DNA of 64,000 nucleotides from Thermogemmatispora sp042408735. GTDB lineage: Bacteria > Chloroflexota > Ktedonobacteria > Ktedonobacterales > Ktedonobacteraceae. A program made the translations under genes and the position numbers. Shown here piece after piece: positions 54,598 to 63,731 of the stretch (positions within the stretch are counted from its first letter, which is position 1; each line of letters begins with the position of its first letter). The stretch lies in NCBI RefSeq assembly GCF_042408735.1, contig NZ_JBHOQV010000137.1, positions 52,774 to 116,773 of the forward strand, read 5' to 3'. The notes beneath the pieces are model-generated. The model worked only from the letters and a program-made list of their open reading frames with translations. It did not search any database and was not told the DNA's origin.

Positions 54598-54619
54598 AGA
54601 GCGTATCATATTTCGCTCT
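54598..54619. promoter_or_regulatory. Small inverted repeat upstream of the GH18-like gene
   Basis: AGAGCG and CGCTCT flank TATCATATTT. The AT core includes a TATGAT -10-like hexamer on the - strand, so this could be promoter plus operator for the GH18-like gene. Confidence 0.3.
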
Positions 54620-54853
54620 CTAAAAGGAAGAGTCTGGCCAGAACGAGTGGGTTGCTCTGCGCTGGTGCCAGCACTATACTGAGTGGCTGAGATGTCTTCG
54701 GAATGGGCAGGTCCGCCCAGTGCCGCGAGCCTGCCTGGAAAGAGGGGGCAGCGATGTCTGGCCAGTTAGTCTCTGCGCCCCTCTGACTATCTCTCTGTCT
54801 GTCGCGGTAGTGAGTAAGTAATAAGTAAGTAAGCAGGAGGTCTCTGTCAAATA
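54620..54853. other. Gap between GH18-like gene and the tnpB element
   Basis: No gene seen. It includes a GTAAGTAATAAGTAAGTAAG tract near 54813-54832 (short TAAG-type repeats) just before the element end. Confidence 0.4.
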
Positions 54854-55895
54854 CCCCATGCCTGAAGGCAGGGGCTTGCGGCTAGGCCTGGCCTGCCACA
54901 ATAGGCTGTTTGACGGCAGCCCTAGAGATATTGATGGCGACATTCAGATCAGCATTCATCGTCATGCCGCAGTTGCTACAGCAGAAGAGGGCCTGGCTCT
55001 TGCGGTTCTCTTTGGCACAGTGCCCGCAGGCAGAGCACATGCGAGACGTGTTGCACGGGGTGACCGCGTAGAATGGGATGCCTGCAAGAGCGGCCTTGCA
55101 GGAGAGGAAGAAACGCAGTTGTCCAAACGACCAGTTGGAATGGCGAGCACGCTGAGAACGTCTAGCCGTGCTTTCCGTGCGGGAACGGATGGGCCTGAGT
55201 TCTTCGATCACTGTTCCTTGCCGATTGGCTTTGGCCTTTTGGACAAGCCGCTTGGAGATGACATGATTGGTAGAGCATTGAAATCTGGCCTGTTTGCCAG
55301 AAAGTTTCTTGAGATGCCGCTTTGCGCTCTTGGTTCCACGCTTTTGCAAGCGCTGGCGAAGTGCATGAAGCCGCTTGCGGGTGTTCTCAACCAGTTCGCC
55401 GCTGAACGCTGAGAGACTCCCCGCTGCTATCAGTCGCCAGATGGACGATGCCGAGATCCACCCCGAGGACGGTTTCGCTGCTTGCTGGTGGGGTTCAGGG
55501 ACAGCCAGGGTCACGGCCAGAAAGAACGTTCCCTGGCGGTAGAGCAAATCGGCTTGCCCCTGGATGGCTCCCATACGGGCGGCTTGATACGGTCCGATGA
55601 CGAACGGAATCCGCATCCGACCCGCAAGGGTCAAAAGAGAGACGTGGGTCAAGCCTTTGAAACTCATGACGCGCTGGTCATAGACCACAGTGCCTTCTGG
55701 CCTGAAGATGAGTTTGATGCTCTTGTCACGCCTGTAGGCTTCACAGACCTTGCTGATACAACGGATGGCCAACTGAGTAGAAAGCCGGTAGGTGGCTCGC
55801 AACTCGCGATAGACCAGTTTTTGCAAATTGAGGGCAGTTGTCAATACCTTGAAAGAAAAGTCGTGCGCATTCCTCCCCATGCCTGAAGGCGGGGG
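54854..55895 (-). mobile_element. IS605-type tnpB element with the same end hairpin at both sides
   Basis: Bases 54854-54874 and 55875-55895 are 21-nt direct copies (20 of 21 identical) of CCCCATGCCTGAAGGC followed by a G-run, the hairpin that is typical of the right end of IS605/TnpB elements. Between them lies tnpB on the - strand. No tnpA is present. The right copy is directly upstream of the YjbQ gene. Confidence 0.75.
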
Positions 55896-55907
55896 ATTCC
55901 TGCGCAC
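54882..55907 (-). pseudogene. tnpB: TnpB (RNA-guided nuclease, IS605 OrfB) with two compensating frameshifts
   Basis: 341 codons remain open. LQKLVYRELRATYRLSTQLAIRCISKVCEAYRRDKS, MSFKGLTHVSLLTL and GQADLLYRQGTFFLAVTL are TnpB N-terminal landmarks; VIEELRPIR carries the RuvC-II Glu; CSACG...CSNCG is the zinc ribbon and ADLNVA the RuvC-III Asp. Between about 55395 and 55480 the frame is shifted: reading -1 there gives VLGVDLGIVHLATDSSGE, the RuvC-I motif with the first catalytic Asp. In the open frame that segment is nonsense, so the product lacks RuvC-I. The first 15 codons are read from the end hairpin, and about 30 normal N-terminal residues are missing. Inactive unless these are sequencing errors. 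Confidence 0.75.
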
Positions 55908-55920
55908 AGGAGGAACGTCA

Positions 55921-56334
55921 GTGAAATCGCATACGGCCTACCTTACCTTTCATACCAGGAAGCGCAAAGATATTATCCCAATCACCGATCAGGTTGAGCG
56001 CATCATCCGCGAGAGTGGCATCCAGGAGGGTCTGGCCCTGGTCTCCTCGATGCACTTGACGGCCAGCGTCATTATCCAGGATGAGGAGTCCGGCCTCTGG
56101 CGCGATATCATGGAGTGGGCCGAGCAGGTGGCTCCCGAGAAACCTGACTACCACCACCATCGCACTGGCGAAGATAACGGCGATGCCCATCTCAAGAATC
56201 TGCTGATGCATCTGCAGGTCGTTATCCCCATCACTCGCGGACGCTTCGACTCCGGTCCCTGGCAGCGCCTCTTTTATGTCGAATTCGATGGCCAGCGCGA
56301 TAAGCGCGTCATCGTGAAGGTTATCGGAGAATAG
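55921..56334 (+). CDS. YjbQ/UPF0047 family protein
   Basis: 137 residues, single domain. HTRKRKDIIPITDQVERIIRESGIQEGLALVSSMHLTASVIIQDEESGLWRDIMEWAEQVAPEKPDYHHHRTGEDNGDAHLKNLLMHLQVVIPITRGRFDSGPWQRLFYVEFDGQRDKRVIVKVIGE is the whole fold, including the H-T-T/A-S-V-I-I-E and H-H-E/R-x-G-E-D-N-A-H-x-x-x-L motifs. YjbQ of E. coli has weak thiamine-phosphate-synthase activity; the true role is unclear. GTG start at 55921 with AGGAGG seven bases upstream. The tnpB element ends 25 bases before the start, so the native promoter was probably displaced. Confidence 0.87.
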   Translation: MKSHTAYLTFHTRKRKDIIPITDQVERIIRESGIQEGLALVSSMHLTASVIIQDEESGLWRDIMEWAEQVAPEKPDYHHHRTGEDNGDAHLKNLLMHLQVVIPITRGRFDSGPWQRLFYVEFDGQRDKRVIVKVIGE

Positions 56335-56430
56335 TCCGTGCGTACTCTCTCCTCAGAAGAGGGGCCTGCACGGGCTTGCTCCCGGCTGAGAAGCGCGCTC
56401 GACCCTCCCAGGGCGCGCTTCCCCGGCCCC

Positions 56431-56459
56431 TTGTTTTCCTGGCAGATCGCTGGTATACT
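56431..56459 (+). promoter_or_regulatory. Promoter of the nadBCA operon
   Basis: TTGTTT (56431-56436), 17-base spacer, TATACT (56454-56459). Predicted transcription start near 56466, about 100 bases upstream of nadB. Confidence 0.65.
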
Positions 56460-56475
56460 TGTTAGCAATAAGGTT

Positions 56476-56532
56476 GGTGTACTTGATACACCTTTTTCTT
56501 TTTTTGAGGCCAGTTAGTGTAAATTTTACACT
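56476..56532 (+). promoter_or_regulatory. Two palindromes in the nadB leader, candidate NAD-repressor operators
   Basis: Site 1 is GGTGTA-CTTGA-TACACC (56476-56492). Site 2 is AGTGTAAA-T-TTTACACT (56516-56532). Both share the GTGTA...TACAC half-sites and are 40 bases apart between centres (about four turns). They lie just downstream of the promoter. A NiaR- or NrtR-type regulator would fit, but none is encoded here. Confidence 0.65.
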
Positions 56533-56566
56533 TAACGGCTGCCAAGTGAGACAAGAAGGGACCATC

Positions 56567-58264
56567 ATGGCGAGCTGCCAGAGATATGACGTAGCCATTG
56601 TTGGCGCTGGCATCGCTGGTCTGAGTGTAGCGCTCAGCCTGCCGCCTGGGTGGCGGGTGGCTCTTCTGACCAAGGGACGGTTGGGGGAGAGCAACACGCG
56701 CTACGCCCAGGGTGGGCTGGCGGTCGCCTTGGGGGCGGACGACAGCCCCGCGCTCCATTACGCCGACACCCTGGCGGCGGGGGCGGGTCTTTGCGACGAG
56801 GAGGCCGTCCGCGTCCTCGTTGAGGAGGCGCCGGCGGCTGTGCGCTGGCTGATCGAACTAGGAGTCCGCTTTGATCGTGCCGCGCCGGGGGCAGGCGCGG
56901 AGGCCGCCACCGCCGATGGCCTGCTCTTAGGCCAGGAAGCGGCCCATAGTCGGCGGCGCATCCTTCACGCCGGTGGAGATGCCACTGGGGCTGAGATCGA
57001 GCGCGCCCTCCTGGCGGCCCTTAAGACCCGCCCGCACATCAGCCGCTATGTGCAGACGAGCGTCTATGCGCTCCTGGTCGATGGGACCGGTTGCTGCGGG
57101 TTGCAGGCCGTTGATCAGGAGGGGGAGCCTTTGGTGATAGAGGCGCGCGAGGTTGTTCTGGCCTGTGGGGGGGCAGGTCACCTCTGGGCTTCTAGCTCTA
57201 ACCCTGCTGGAGCCACCGCTGACGGCCTGGCCCTGGCCTGGCGTGCCGGAGCCGAGCTTGCCGACCTTGAATTCATCCAGTTCCATCCGACTGTCCTCAA
57301 GGTCAACGGCAGCACGCATCTCATCTCGGAGGCTGTCCGCGGTGAGGGGGCCTACTTGCGCAACCATGCTGGCGAGCGCTTCATGCCGCGCTATCATCCT
57401 CTGGCCGAGCTGGCCCCCCGCGATGTTGTGGCGCGGGCCATTCTCAGCGAGATGCTGGCCGAGGGAGTGGACTACCAGTACCTTGACCTGACCCATCTTC
57501 CTGATGAGCGGATGTATGCCCGTTTCCCGACGATCGCCGCTCTCTGCCGCCGTCACGGCCTGGATCTGGCCCATGACCTCCTGCCGGTAGCCCCGGCGGC
57601 TCACTACTGCATGGGTGGGGTACGAGTCGATCTGCAGGGCCGTAGCAGCATTCCCCATCTCTATGCCGTCGGCGAGGTTGCCTGTACTGGAGTGCATGGC
57701 GCCAATCGTCTCGCCAGTAACTCCTTGCTTGAAGGACTGGTCTTTGGGCGTCGTCTGGCCGCCTTCCTGCGGGGAGAGGCTGCCGATCGTGCTCCCACTG
57801 CCGCCGGACGGCGACGTCGCGAGCTGCTGCTCCCCGCCGCTCAGTCCTGGCCGATTGGGCCTGCCTGGCATGGACCCGAGGCCCTGGCCCGCGCCCTGCA
57901 AGAGGAGCTGCGAGCGCTCATGTGGCGCTACGTGGCCCTCTGTCGCGATGAGGATGGCCTGCGTACGGCCTGGCAAGAGCTGCTGCAGCTGCGCGCGCGC
58001 TTCGCTGAGGCGGCCCGACCGCGTGCCCCTCAAGAGCCGCTCGTGAGGTCCTGGCTGGAGACTGCCAACATGCTCGATAGCGCTGCCCTGATCGTTCAGG
58101 CCGCCCTTGAGCGGCGCGAGAGCCGTGGCAGTCACTGGCGTAGCGACTATCCCCAGCCCGATTCCTCGCTGGCCGACGTTAGTCTTGTGCTGCGACCGGC
58201 CAGCCCCAGTGTCGAGACAGCCAGTCGTGCTGCGCTTGAGCATAAGGGAAGACCGTATGTCTGA
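56567..58264 (+). CDS. nadB: L-aspartate oxidase
   Basis: 565 residues. FAD-binding VAIVGAGIAGLSVALSL at the N-terminus, TRYAQGGLAVALGADDSPALHYADTL, HSRRRILHAGGDATGAEIERALL, FIQFHPTVLKVNG and GGVRVDLQGRSSIPHLYAVGEVACTGVHGANRLASNSLLEGLVFG are NadB landmarks. It oxidises aspartate to iminoaspartate, the first step of de novo NAD synthesis. AAGGGA is upstream of ATG 56567; it overlaps nadC by eight bases. Confidence 0.94.
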   Translation: MASCQRYDVAIVGAGIAGLSVALSLPPGWRVALLTKGRLGESNTRYAQGGLAVALGADDSPALHYADTLAAGAGLCDEEAVRVLVEEAPAAVRWLIELGVRFDRAAPGAGAEAATADGLLLGQEAAHSRRRILHAGGDATGAEIERALLAALKTRPHISRYVQTSVYALLVDGTGCCGLQAVDQEGEPLVIEAREVVLACGGAGHLWASSSNPAGATADGLALAWRAGAELADLEFIQFHPTVLKVNGSTHLISEAVRGEGAYLRNHAGERFMPRYHPLAELAPRDVVARAILSEMLAEGVDYQYLDLTHLPDERMYARFPTIAALCRRHGLDLAHDLLPVAPAAHYCMGGVRVDLQGRSSIPHLYAVGEVACTGVHGANRLASNSLLEGLVFGRRLAAFLRGEAADRAPTAAGRRRRELLLPAAQSWPIGPAWHGPEALARALQEELRALMWRYVALCRDEDGLRTAWQELLQLRARFAEAARPRAPQEPLVRSWLETANMLDSAALIVQAALERRESRGSHWRSDYPQPDSSLADVSLVLRPASPSVETASRAALEHKGRPYV

Positions 58265-59099
58265 ACTACCTCTTGACCTTATCAAGCAAGCTCTCATCGA
58301 GGACGGAGCCTATCGTGATCTGACTACTCTGTCTACCGTGCCGGCCACTGCTCAGGGGTGGGCCGTGCTGCTGGCGCGCAGTGAGGGCGTGATTGCCGGG
58401 CTGCCGGTGGCGTTGGCCGCCTTCCGCTTGCTTGACGAGCGAGTTGAGAGCGAAGCGCTCGTTGAAGATGGGGAGACCGTTGTGGCCTCGCAGACCCTGG
58501 CCCGTCTCAGCGGGCCGGCGCGGGCCTTGCTCAGCGCCGAGCGTGTGGCTCTCAACTTTCTCGGCCACCTCTCCGGGATTGCCACCTTGACGGCGCGCTG
58601 CGTCCGCGCTGTGGCTGGCACGGGCGTGCGCATTCTTGATACGCGCAAGACCACGCCTGGCCTGCGGGCCCTTGAAAAGGAGGCGGTGCGTCTGGGTGGG
58701 GGGGTCAATCACCGTTTCGGTCTGAGTGACGGCATTCTCATTAAAGATAACCACATCAAAGCCGCTGGCGGTGTGGCCGCTGCTGTCGAGGCTGTGCGCC
58801 GCCAGGTGCCGCACCTGCTCAAGATCGAGGTCGAATGTGAGACCCTGGATGAGGTGCGGGCCGCTCTGCGGGCCGGAGCGGATGTCATTCTGCTCGATAA
58901 CATGGAGCTTGACCTGCTGCGCCAGGCTGTGGCTCTTGTGCGCGCCGAAGCGCCTGGGGTCCTGCTCGAGGCCTCGGGCGGTATCGGCCCCGATCCGGAG
59001 CGCCTGGCCGCTGTGGCCGGCACGGGCGTTGACTTCATCTCGCTCGGGGCCCTCACCCATTCTGCACCCAATCTCGATGTCGCTCTGGAGTTTCTCTAG
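58257..59099 (+). CDS. nadC: Nicotinate-nucleotide diphosphorylase (carboxylating)
   Basis: 280 residues. LIKQALIEDGAYRDLTTLSTVP, AERVALNFLGHLSGIATLTARCV, ILDTRKTTPGLRALEKEAVRLGGGVNHRFGLSDGILIKDNH and IEVECETLDEVRAALRAGADVILLDNM are the QPRTase motifs, with the arginine and lysine cluster that binds quinolinate and PRPP. It converts quinolinate to nicotinate mononucleotide. Start ATG 58257 with AAGGGAAG upstream, inside the end of nadB. Confidence 0.94.
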   Translation: MSELPLDLIKQALIEDGAYRDLTTLSTVPATAQGWAVLLARSEGVIAGLPVALAAFRLLDERVESEALVEDGETVVASQTLARLSGPARALLSAERVALNFLGHLSGIATLTARCVRAVAGTGVRILDTRKTTPGLRALEKEAVRLGGGVNHRFGLSDGILIKDNHIKAAGGVAAAVEAVRRQVPHLLKIEVECETLDEVRAALRAGADVILLDNMELDLLRQAVALVRAEAPGVLLEASGGIGPDPERLAAVAGTGVDFISLGALTHSAPNLDVALEFL

Positions 59100-59161
59100 A
59101 TGGCATGCTCGCCTGTAGCGTGGCAGGCGAGCACCCAGCACGAAAGGAGGAGCTAATTCTC

Positions 59162-60346
59162 ATGGCGCTGCAAACAGCCTGTGAAGCCAGCCAGGAGAGC
59201 CGTATTCTGCCTCTGTTGCATCCGGCAACGCGTAACCAGTATGCTCATGGTGGTCGGGCTGATCACATTCCTCGTCGCTACGCCGAGATGGATGGGGCGG
59301 AGCTGGACCGGCGTATCAGCCAGGCCAAAGCTGCTCTTGGCAGGCGCCTGCTCATTCTGGGTCATCACTACCAGCGCGACGAGATCATCAAGTATGCCGA
59401 CCTGCGTGGCGACTCCTTCAAGCTCGCTCAACAGGCGGCAGCCCGTCCCGAGGCTGACTACATTGTCTTCTGTGGCGTACACTTCATGGCCGAGAGCGCC
59501 GATATCCTCAGTGCTCCCCATCAGCAAGTCATTCTGCCCAATCCGACGGCCGGCTGTTCGATGGCGGACATGGCCAGCATTGGCGAAGTTGAAGAGTGCT
59601 GGGAGACCCTCCATGAGGTTCTGGGGGAAGACCCAGGCCTCGTGCCGGTTACCTATATCAATTCGGCAGCCAGCCTTAAGGCCTTTTGTGGCGAGCATGG
59701 AGGCATCGTCTGTACCTCCAGCAATGCTTTCAAGGTGATGGAGTGGGCTTTCAAGCGGGGCCGGCGTCTGCTCTTCTTCCCTGACGAGCATCTGGGGCGC
59801 AACACTGGCTACGCCTACGGTATCCCCGATGAGGAGATGATTGTCTGGAACCCCAAGAATCCCCAGGAGACCCTCGACGACGAGGAGCGTCTGCGCAGGG
59901 CGCGCCTCATTCTTTGGAAGGGTTATTGTTCAACTCACATGCGCTTCACTGTGCAGCAGATTGCTAAGGCGCGTGCTGAGTATCCAGGTATAACCGTCAT
60001 TGTCCATCCCGAGTGCCGGCGTGAAGTTGTTGAGGCTGCCGACCTCTATGGATCGACCGAGTACATTATCCAGCAGATCGAGCAGGCCCCAGCGGGCAGC
60101 CAGTGGGCGGTTGGGACCGAGATCAATCTAGTGCATCGCCTGGCTCAGGAGCATCCTGACAAGCTTATCTTTTGCCTTGATCCCGTTGTCTGCCCCTGCT
60201 CGACTATGTACCGTATCCATCCTGCTTATCTGGCCTGGGTCCTGGAGGCGCTCGTTGAGGGCCAGGTCATCAATCAGGTCAGGGTGGCTCCCGAGGTCGC
60301 CCACTGGGCCCGAGTAGCCCTTGATCGCATGCTGGCGCTCAAATAA
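59162..60346 (+). CDS. nadA: Quinolinate synthase, [4Fe-4S] enzyme
   Basis: 394 residues, the long form of NadA. LGHHYQRDEIIKYADLRGDSFKLAQ, PNPTAGCSMADMA, YINSAASLKAFCGEHGGIVCTSSNA and GTEINLVHRLAQEHPDK are the conserved pockets; the three cluster cysteines are most likely Cys104 (FCGVHFMAE), Cys285 (HPEC) and Cys346 (CPCSTM). It condenses iminoaspartate with dihydroxyacetone phosphate. AAAGGAGGAG sets the start at 59162. Completes nadB-nadC-nadA. Confidence 0.94.
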   Translation: MALQTACEASQESRILPLLHPATRNQYAHGGRADHIPRRYAEMDGAELDRRISQAKAALGRRLLILGHHYQRDEIIKYADLRGDSFKLAQQAAARPEADYIVFCGVHFMAESADILSAPHQQVILPNPTAGCSMADMASIGEVEECWETLHEVLGEDPGLVPVTYINSAASLKAFCGEHGGIVCTSSNAFKVMEWAFKRGRRLLFFPDEHLGRNTGYAYGIPDEEMIVWNPKNPQETLDDEERLRRARLILWKGYCSTHMRFTVQQIAKARAEYPGITVIVHPECRREVVEAADLYGSTEYIIQQIEQAPAGSQWAVGTEINLVHRLAQEHPDKLIFCLDPVVCPCSTMYRIHPAYLAWVLEALVEGQVINQVRVAPEVAHWARVALDRMLALK

Positions 60347-60356
60347 TTTCATTTCT

Positions 60357-60393
60357 CTTCTTGTGTCCAGAAGCGGATTGAGGCCGCTACAAC
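60357..60393 (+). repeat. Decayed CRISPR repeat (leader-distal remnant)
   Basis: A 37-base segment 11 bases after the nadA stop matches the array repeat at about 26 of 37 positions, including AAGCGGAT and the terminal CAAC, in the same orientation and register. It is 75 bases left of the first clear repeat. Confidence 0.6.
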
Positions 60394-60402
60394 CAGCGTA
60401 CC

Positions 60403-60432
60403 CTCAGGGCTGGCCAGATAGCCAGCCCTGAG
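60403..60432. terminator. Terminator hairpin between nadA and the array
   Basis: CTCAGGGCTGGC and GCCAGCCCTGAG are perfect 12-bp arms with loop CAGATA, followed by TTT. It would end the nadBCA transcript and keep it out of the CRISPR array. Confidence 0.75.
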
Positions 60433-60468
60433 TTTCAGGACCCTCCTTTAATTTCATTGCTCTCCTTT

Positions 60469-63400
60469 CTTTCAGTGCTCCCGAGCAGATCGAAGCCTCT
60501 GCAACGAGGCTTATGCGCTGCTCTATCATGGCTTCGATTTTACTTTCAGTGTCCTCAAGGGGATCGAAGCCTCTGCAACTCTGACGGATCCCTCCCATCC
60601 GTCCTCTGCGACGAACTTTCAGTATCCTCAAGGGGATCGAAGCCTCTGCAACTCATTCACGAAACAGCGTCAAAAGCGCTTACGAGGAGACTTTCAGTAT
60701 CCTCAAGGGGATCGAAGCCTCTGCAACTCGGTCAACCACTCGCAGCGGCCCGCGCACGGCTTACTTTCAGTATCCTCAAGGGGATCGAAGCCTCTGCAAC
60801 CCAGATCGCATAGCACGCATATCCCTTGCCATTTGCCCTTTCAGTATCCTCAAGGGGATCGAAGCCTCTGCAACCAAGTGGATCGGGGACACATTCGGTC
60901 CAGTGGTCGATCCTTTCAGTATCCTCAAGGGGATCGAAGCCTCTGCAACGTAGATCTGGCTATTCCTCCACGCCAGCCGCCCCACTTTCAGTATCCTCAA
61001 GCGGATCGAAGCCTCTGCAACGCAGCTTCACGAGTCTATGTCTCGACTACTTGAAGCTTTCAGTATCCTCAAGCGGATCGAAGCCTCTGCAACGAGCCTC
61101 CCGTACGCGGAGACGGTAGGTAAACGTCTGCCTTTCAGTATCCTCAAGCGGATCGAAGCCTCTGCAACTGTTTCACTGACCGTCTGCTACATCTTCTCGG
61201 GGGACTTTCAGTATCCTCAAGCGGATCGAAGCCTCTGCAACCAGAAGTCGAACGCAAGCTGGCCCTCACTGAAGCCGCTTTCAGTATCCTCAAGCGGATC
61301 GAAGCCTCTGCAACAGCCAACAACGCTAAGACTTCGGGACGAGTGCGCCTCTTTCAGTATCCTCAAGCGGATCGAAGCCTCTGCAACCAGGACACGGCAC
61401 GGCACCCCAGGACCGTCGAGACCTTTCAGTATCCTCAAGCGGATCGAAGCCTCTGCAACTGATCGTGATTGGAAAGCGAGCCGTCTTCTCCCCTGCCTTT
61501 CAGTATCCTCAAGCGGATCGAAGCCTCTGCAACGAGCAGGGTTTGGCGTGAGGAGACTGGTCGGAGATTCTTTCAGTATCCTCAAGCGGATCGAAGCCTC
61601 TGCAACGCCCGAGGAAGACGAGGAGTGGAGAGACGATGGGTCTTTCAGTATCCTCAAGCGGATCGAAGCCTCTGCAACTGCTTGTCGCAGCCGACGATAG
61701 CGTCGACCTGTATCACTTTCAGTATCCTCAAGCGGATCGAAGCCTCTGCAACTGAGGAGATGCTCTCCCTTCCCCTCCTCATCGACACCTTTCAGTATCC
61801 TCAAGCGGATCGAAGCCTCTGCAACCGGCCCGGCCTTCGACCCGGATTGCAGCCAGACCGAGCTTTCAGTATCCTCAAGCGGATCGAAGCCTCTGCAACA
61901 TGTGTCTTGTGCTCAGCCCGCTTCTAGAGCCGGCTCACCTTTCAGTATCCTCAAGCGGATCGAAGCCTCTGCAACATGGTCTGCCAGAGTCTGCCATGGT
62001 CTGGCTGGTTCCTTTCAGTATCCTCAAGCGGATCGAAGCCTCTGCAACCAAGATCGATCACGGCACGCAACGCGGTCAGATGCTTAACCTTTCAGTATCC
62101 TCAAGCGGATCGAAGCCTCTGCAACGTTCCGTGACGGGTTGGTTGCGTGGCCGCCCCATTTCTTTCAGTATCCTCAAGCGGATCGAAGCCTCTGCAACGT
62201 TGTTGTACGTCGTTTTTGCAGCATCCCCGAGGAGAACTTTCAGTATCCTCAAGCGGATCGAAGCCTCTGCAACAGGAGAACAGACCCGGGCTTCTGATCA
62301 AGAAGGGAGCTTTCAGTATCCTCAAGCGGATCGAAGCCTCTGCAACATGCTGGTCTGCCCATGCCCCCGGGCCGGCCCGGAGGCTTTCAGTATCCTCAAG
62401 CGGATCGAAGCCTCTGCAACCGACAGCAGCAGCGGCGATTTTGTATCTATCATTACCTTTCAGTATCCTCAAGCGGATCGAAGCCTCTGCAACTGGAACA
62501 AGAGTTTCTCTCGCGGGCAGAGGTGCTCCAGCTTTCAGTATCCTCAAGCGGATCGAAGCCTCTGCAACTGAATCCCTGAGCCAATGCGGCGGCAAGCGCT
62601 TGACCTTTCAGTATCCTCAAGCGGATCGAAGCCTCTGCAACCGAACTGCACCCCACGCAGGCCACGGTGGTAGAAACTTTCAGTATCCTCAAGCGGATCG
62701 AAGCCTCTGCAACGAGTATGGATAATCCGGTTGTGCATGCAATTATTGTCTTTCAGTATCCTCAAGCGGATCGAAGCCTCTGCAACCCAGCACTGCTGTC
62801 GATAGATGGGTGATCGGCCTCCTTTCAGTATCCTCAAGCGGATCGAAGCCTCTGCAACCTGATCTGTATGACCGACTTGTCCCCTACCGGAGAACGGACT
62901 TTCAGTATCCTCAAGCGGATCGAAGCCTCTGCAACTTTCACGTCCCATTGGTTTCTGACAAACAAGCTGTCTTTCAGTATCCTCAAGCGGATCGAAGCCT
63001 CTGCAACGGCCTGCCCTTGACCAGCGCCCGGGACGGCGCTAGCTTTCAGTATCCTCAAGCGGATCGAAGCCTCTGCAACGCGCCGCCCGATCCAGGATCC
63101 GGGCAAATCGTGGAAACTTTCAGTATCCTCAAGCGGATCGAAGCCTCTGCAACAGATCCATCCGGTGCTCCCTCAGCGTTGCTCTCGCTCCTTTCAGTAT
63201 CCTCAAGCGGATCGAAGCCTCTGCAACATTGCTGCTCTGCTTCAGCCAGATCTGGGAACTCGAACTTTCAGTATCCTCAAGCGGATCGAAGCCTCTGCAA
63301 CCTGGCTGGCTGAGGCTCACGAGCCTGAGCCTGACCTTTCAGTATCCTCAAGCGGATCGAAGCCTCTGCAACAGGGACCAAAAGTATACACATTCCTCCT

Positions 63401-63731
63401 GTGGAAGCTTTCAGTATCCTCAAGCGGATCGAAGCCTCTGCAACTGGAAGGATGAAACAAGCGCATATGCATGACGGAGACTTTCAGTATCCTCAAGCGG
63501 ATCGAAGCCTCTGCAACGACCGGACAACCTGTCACAATCATCCCGCCTACTGGTACCTTTCAGTATCCTCAAGCGGATCGAAGCCTCTGCAACGTGGACC
63601 CGCATGCGAACGTGCAGAATGGAATCCTCGCTTTCAGTATCCTCAATCGGATCGAAGCCTCTGCAACAGGCCAGGCCCCCACATACAGCGACAGCATAGA
63701 AACTTTCAGTATCCTCAAGCGGATCGAAGCC
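60469..63731 (-). CRISPR. CRISPR array, 45 repeats of 37 bp, 44 spacers
   Basis: Repeat unit on the + strand begins CTTTCAGTATCCTCAAGC and ends GGATCGAAGCCTCTGCAAC. Repeats start at 60469 (six changes), 60543, 60616, 60691, 60764, 60838, 60913, 60985 and so on to 63631; the last, 63703-63731, is cut after 29 bases. Spacers are 34-40 bases. Repeats 2-7 have AAGGGG where repeats 8-43 have AAGCGG; repeat 44 has AATCGG. On the - strand the repeat begins GTTGC and ends ACTGAAAG, the kind of 8-nt handle found in type I/III crRNAs, and the decayed repeats are at the left end, so transcription is probably leftward. No cas gene is in the window. Confidence 0.97.

Noticed and set aside
56927..58297. 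A 456-codon open frame on the - strand opposite nadB
   Set aside because: It is the antisense shadow of a clearly conserved gene, with no ribosome site and Arg/Gln/Gly-rich, non-protein-like composition. Similar long antisense frames opposite the permease (763-1863), the FGGY kinase (3337-4245) and GH35 (51639-52805) were dropped for the same reason.
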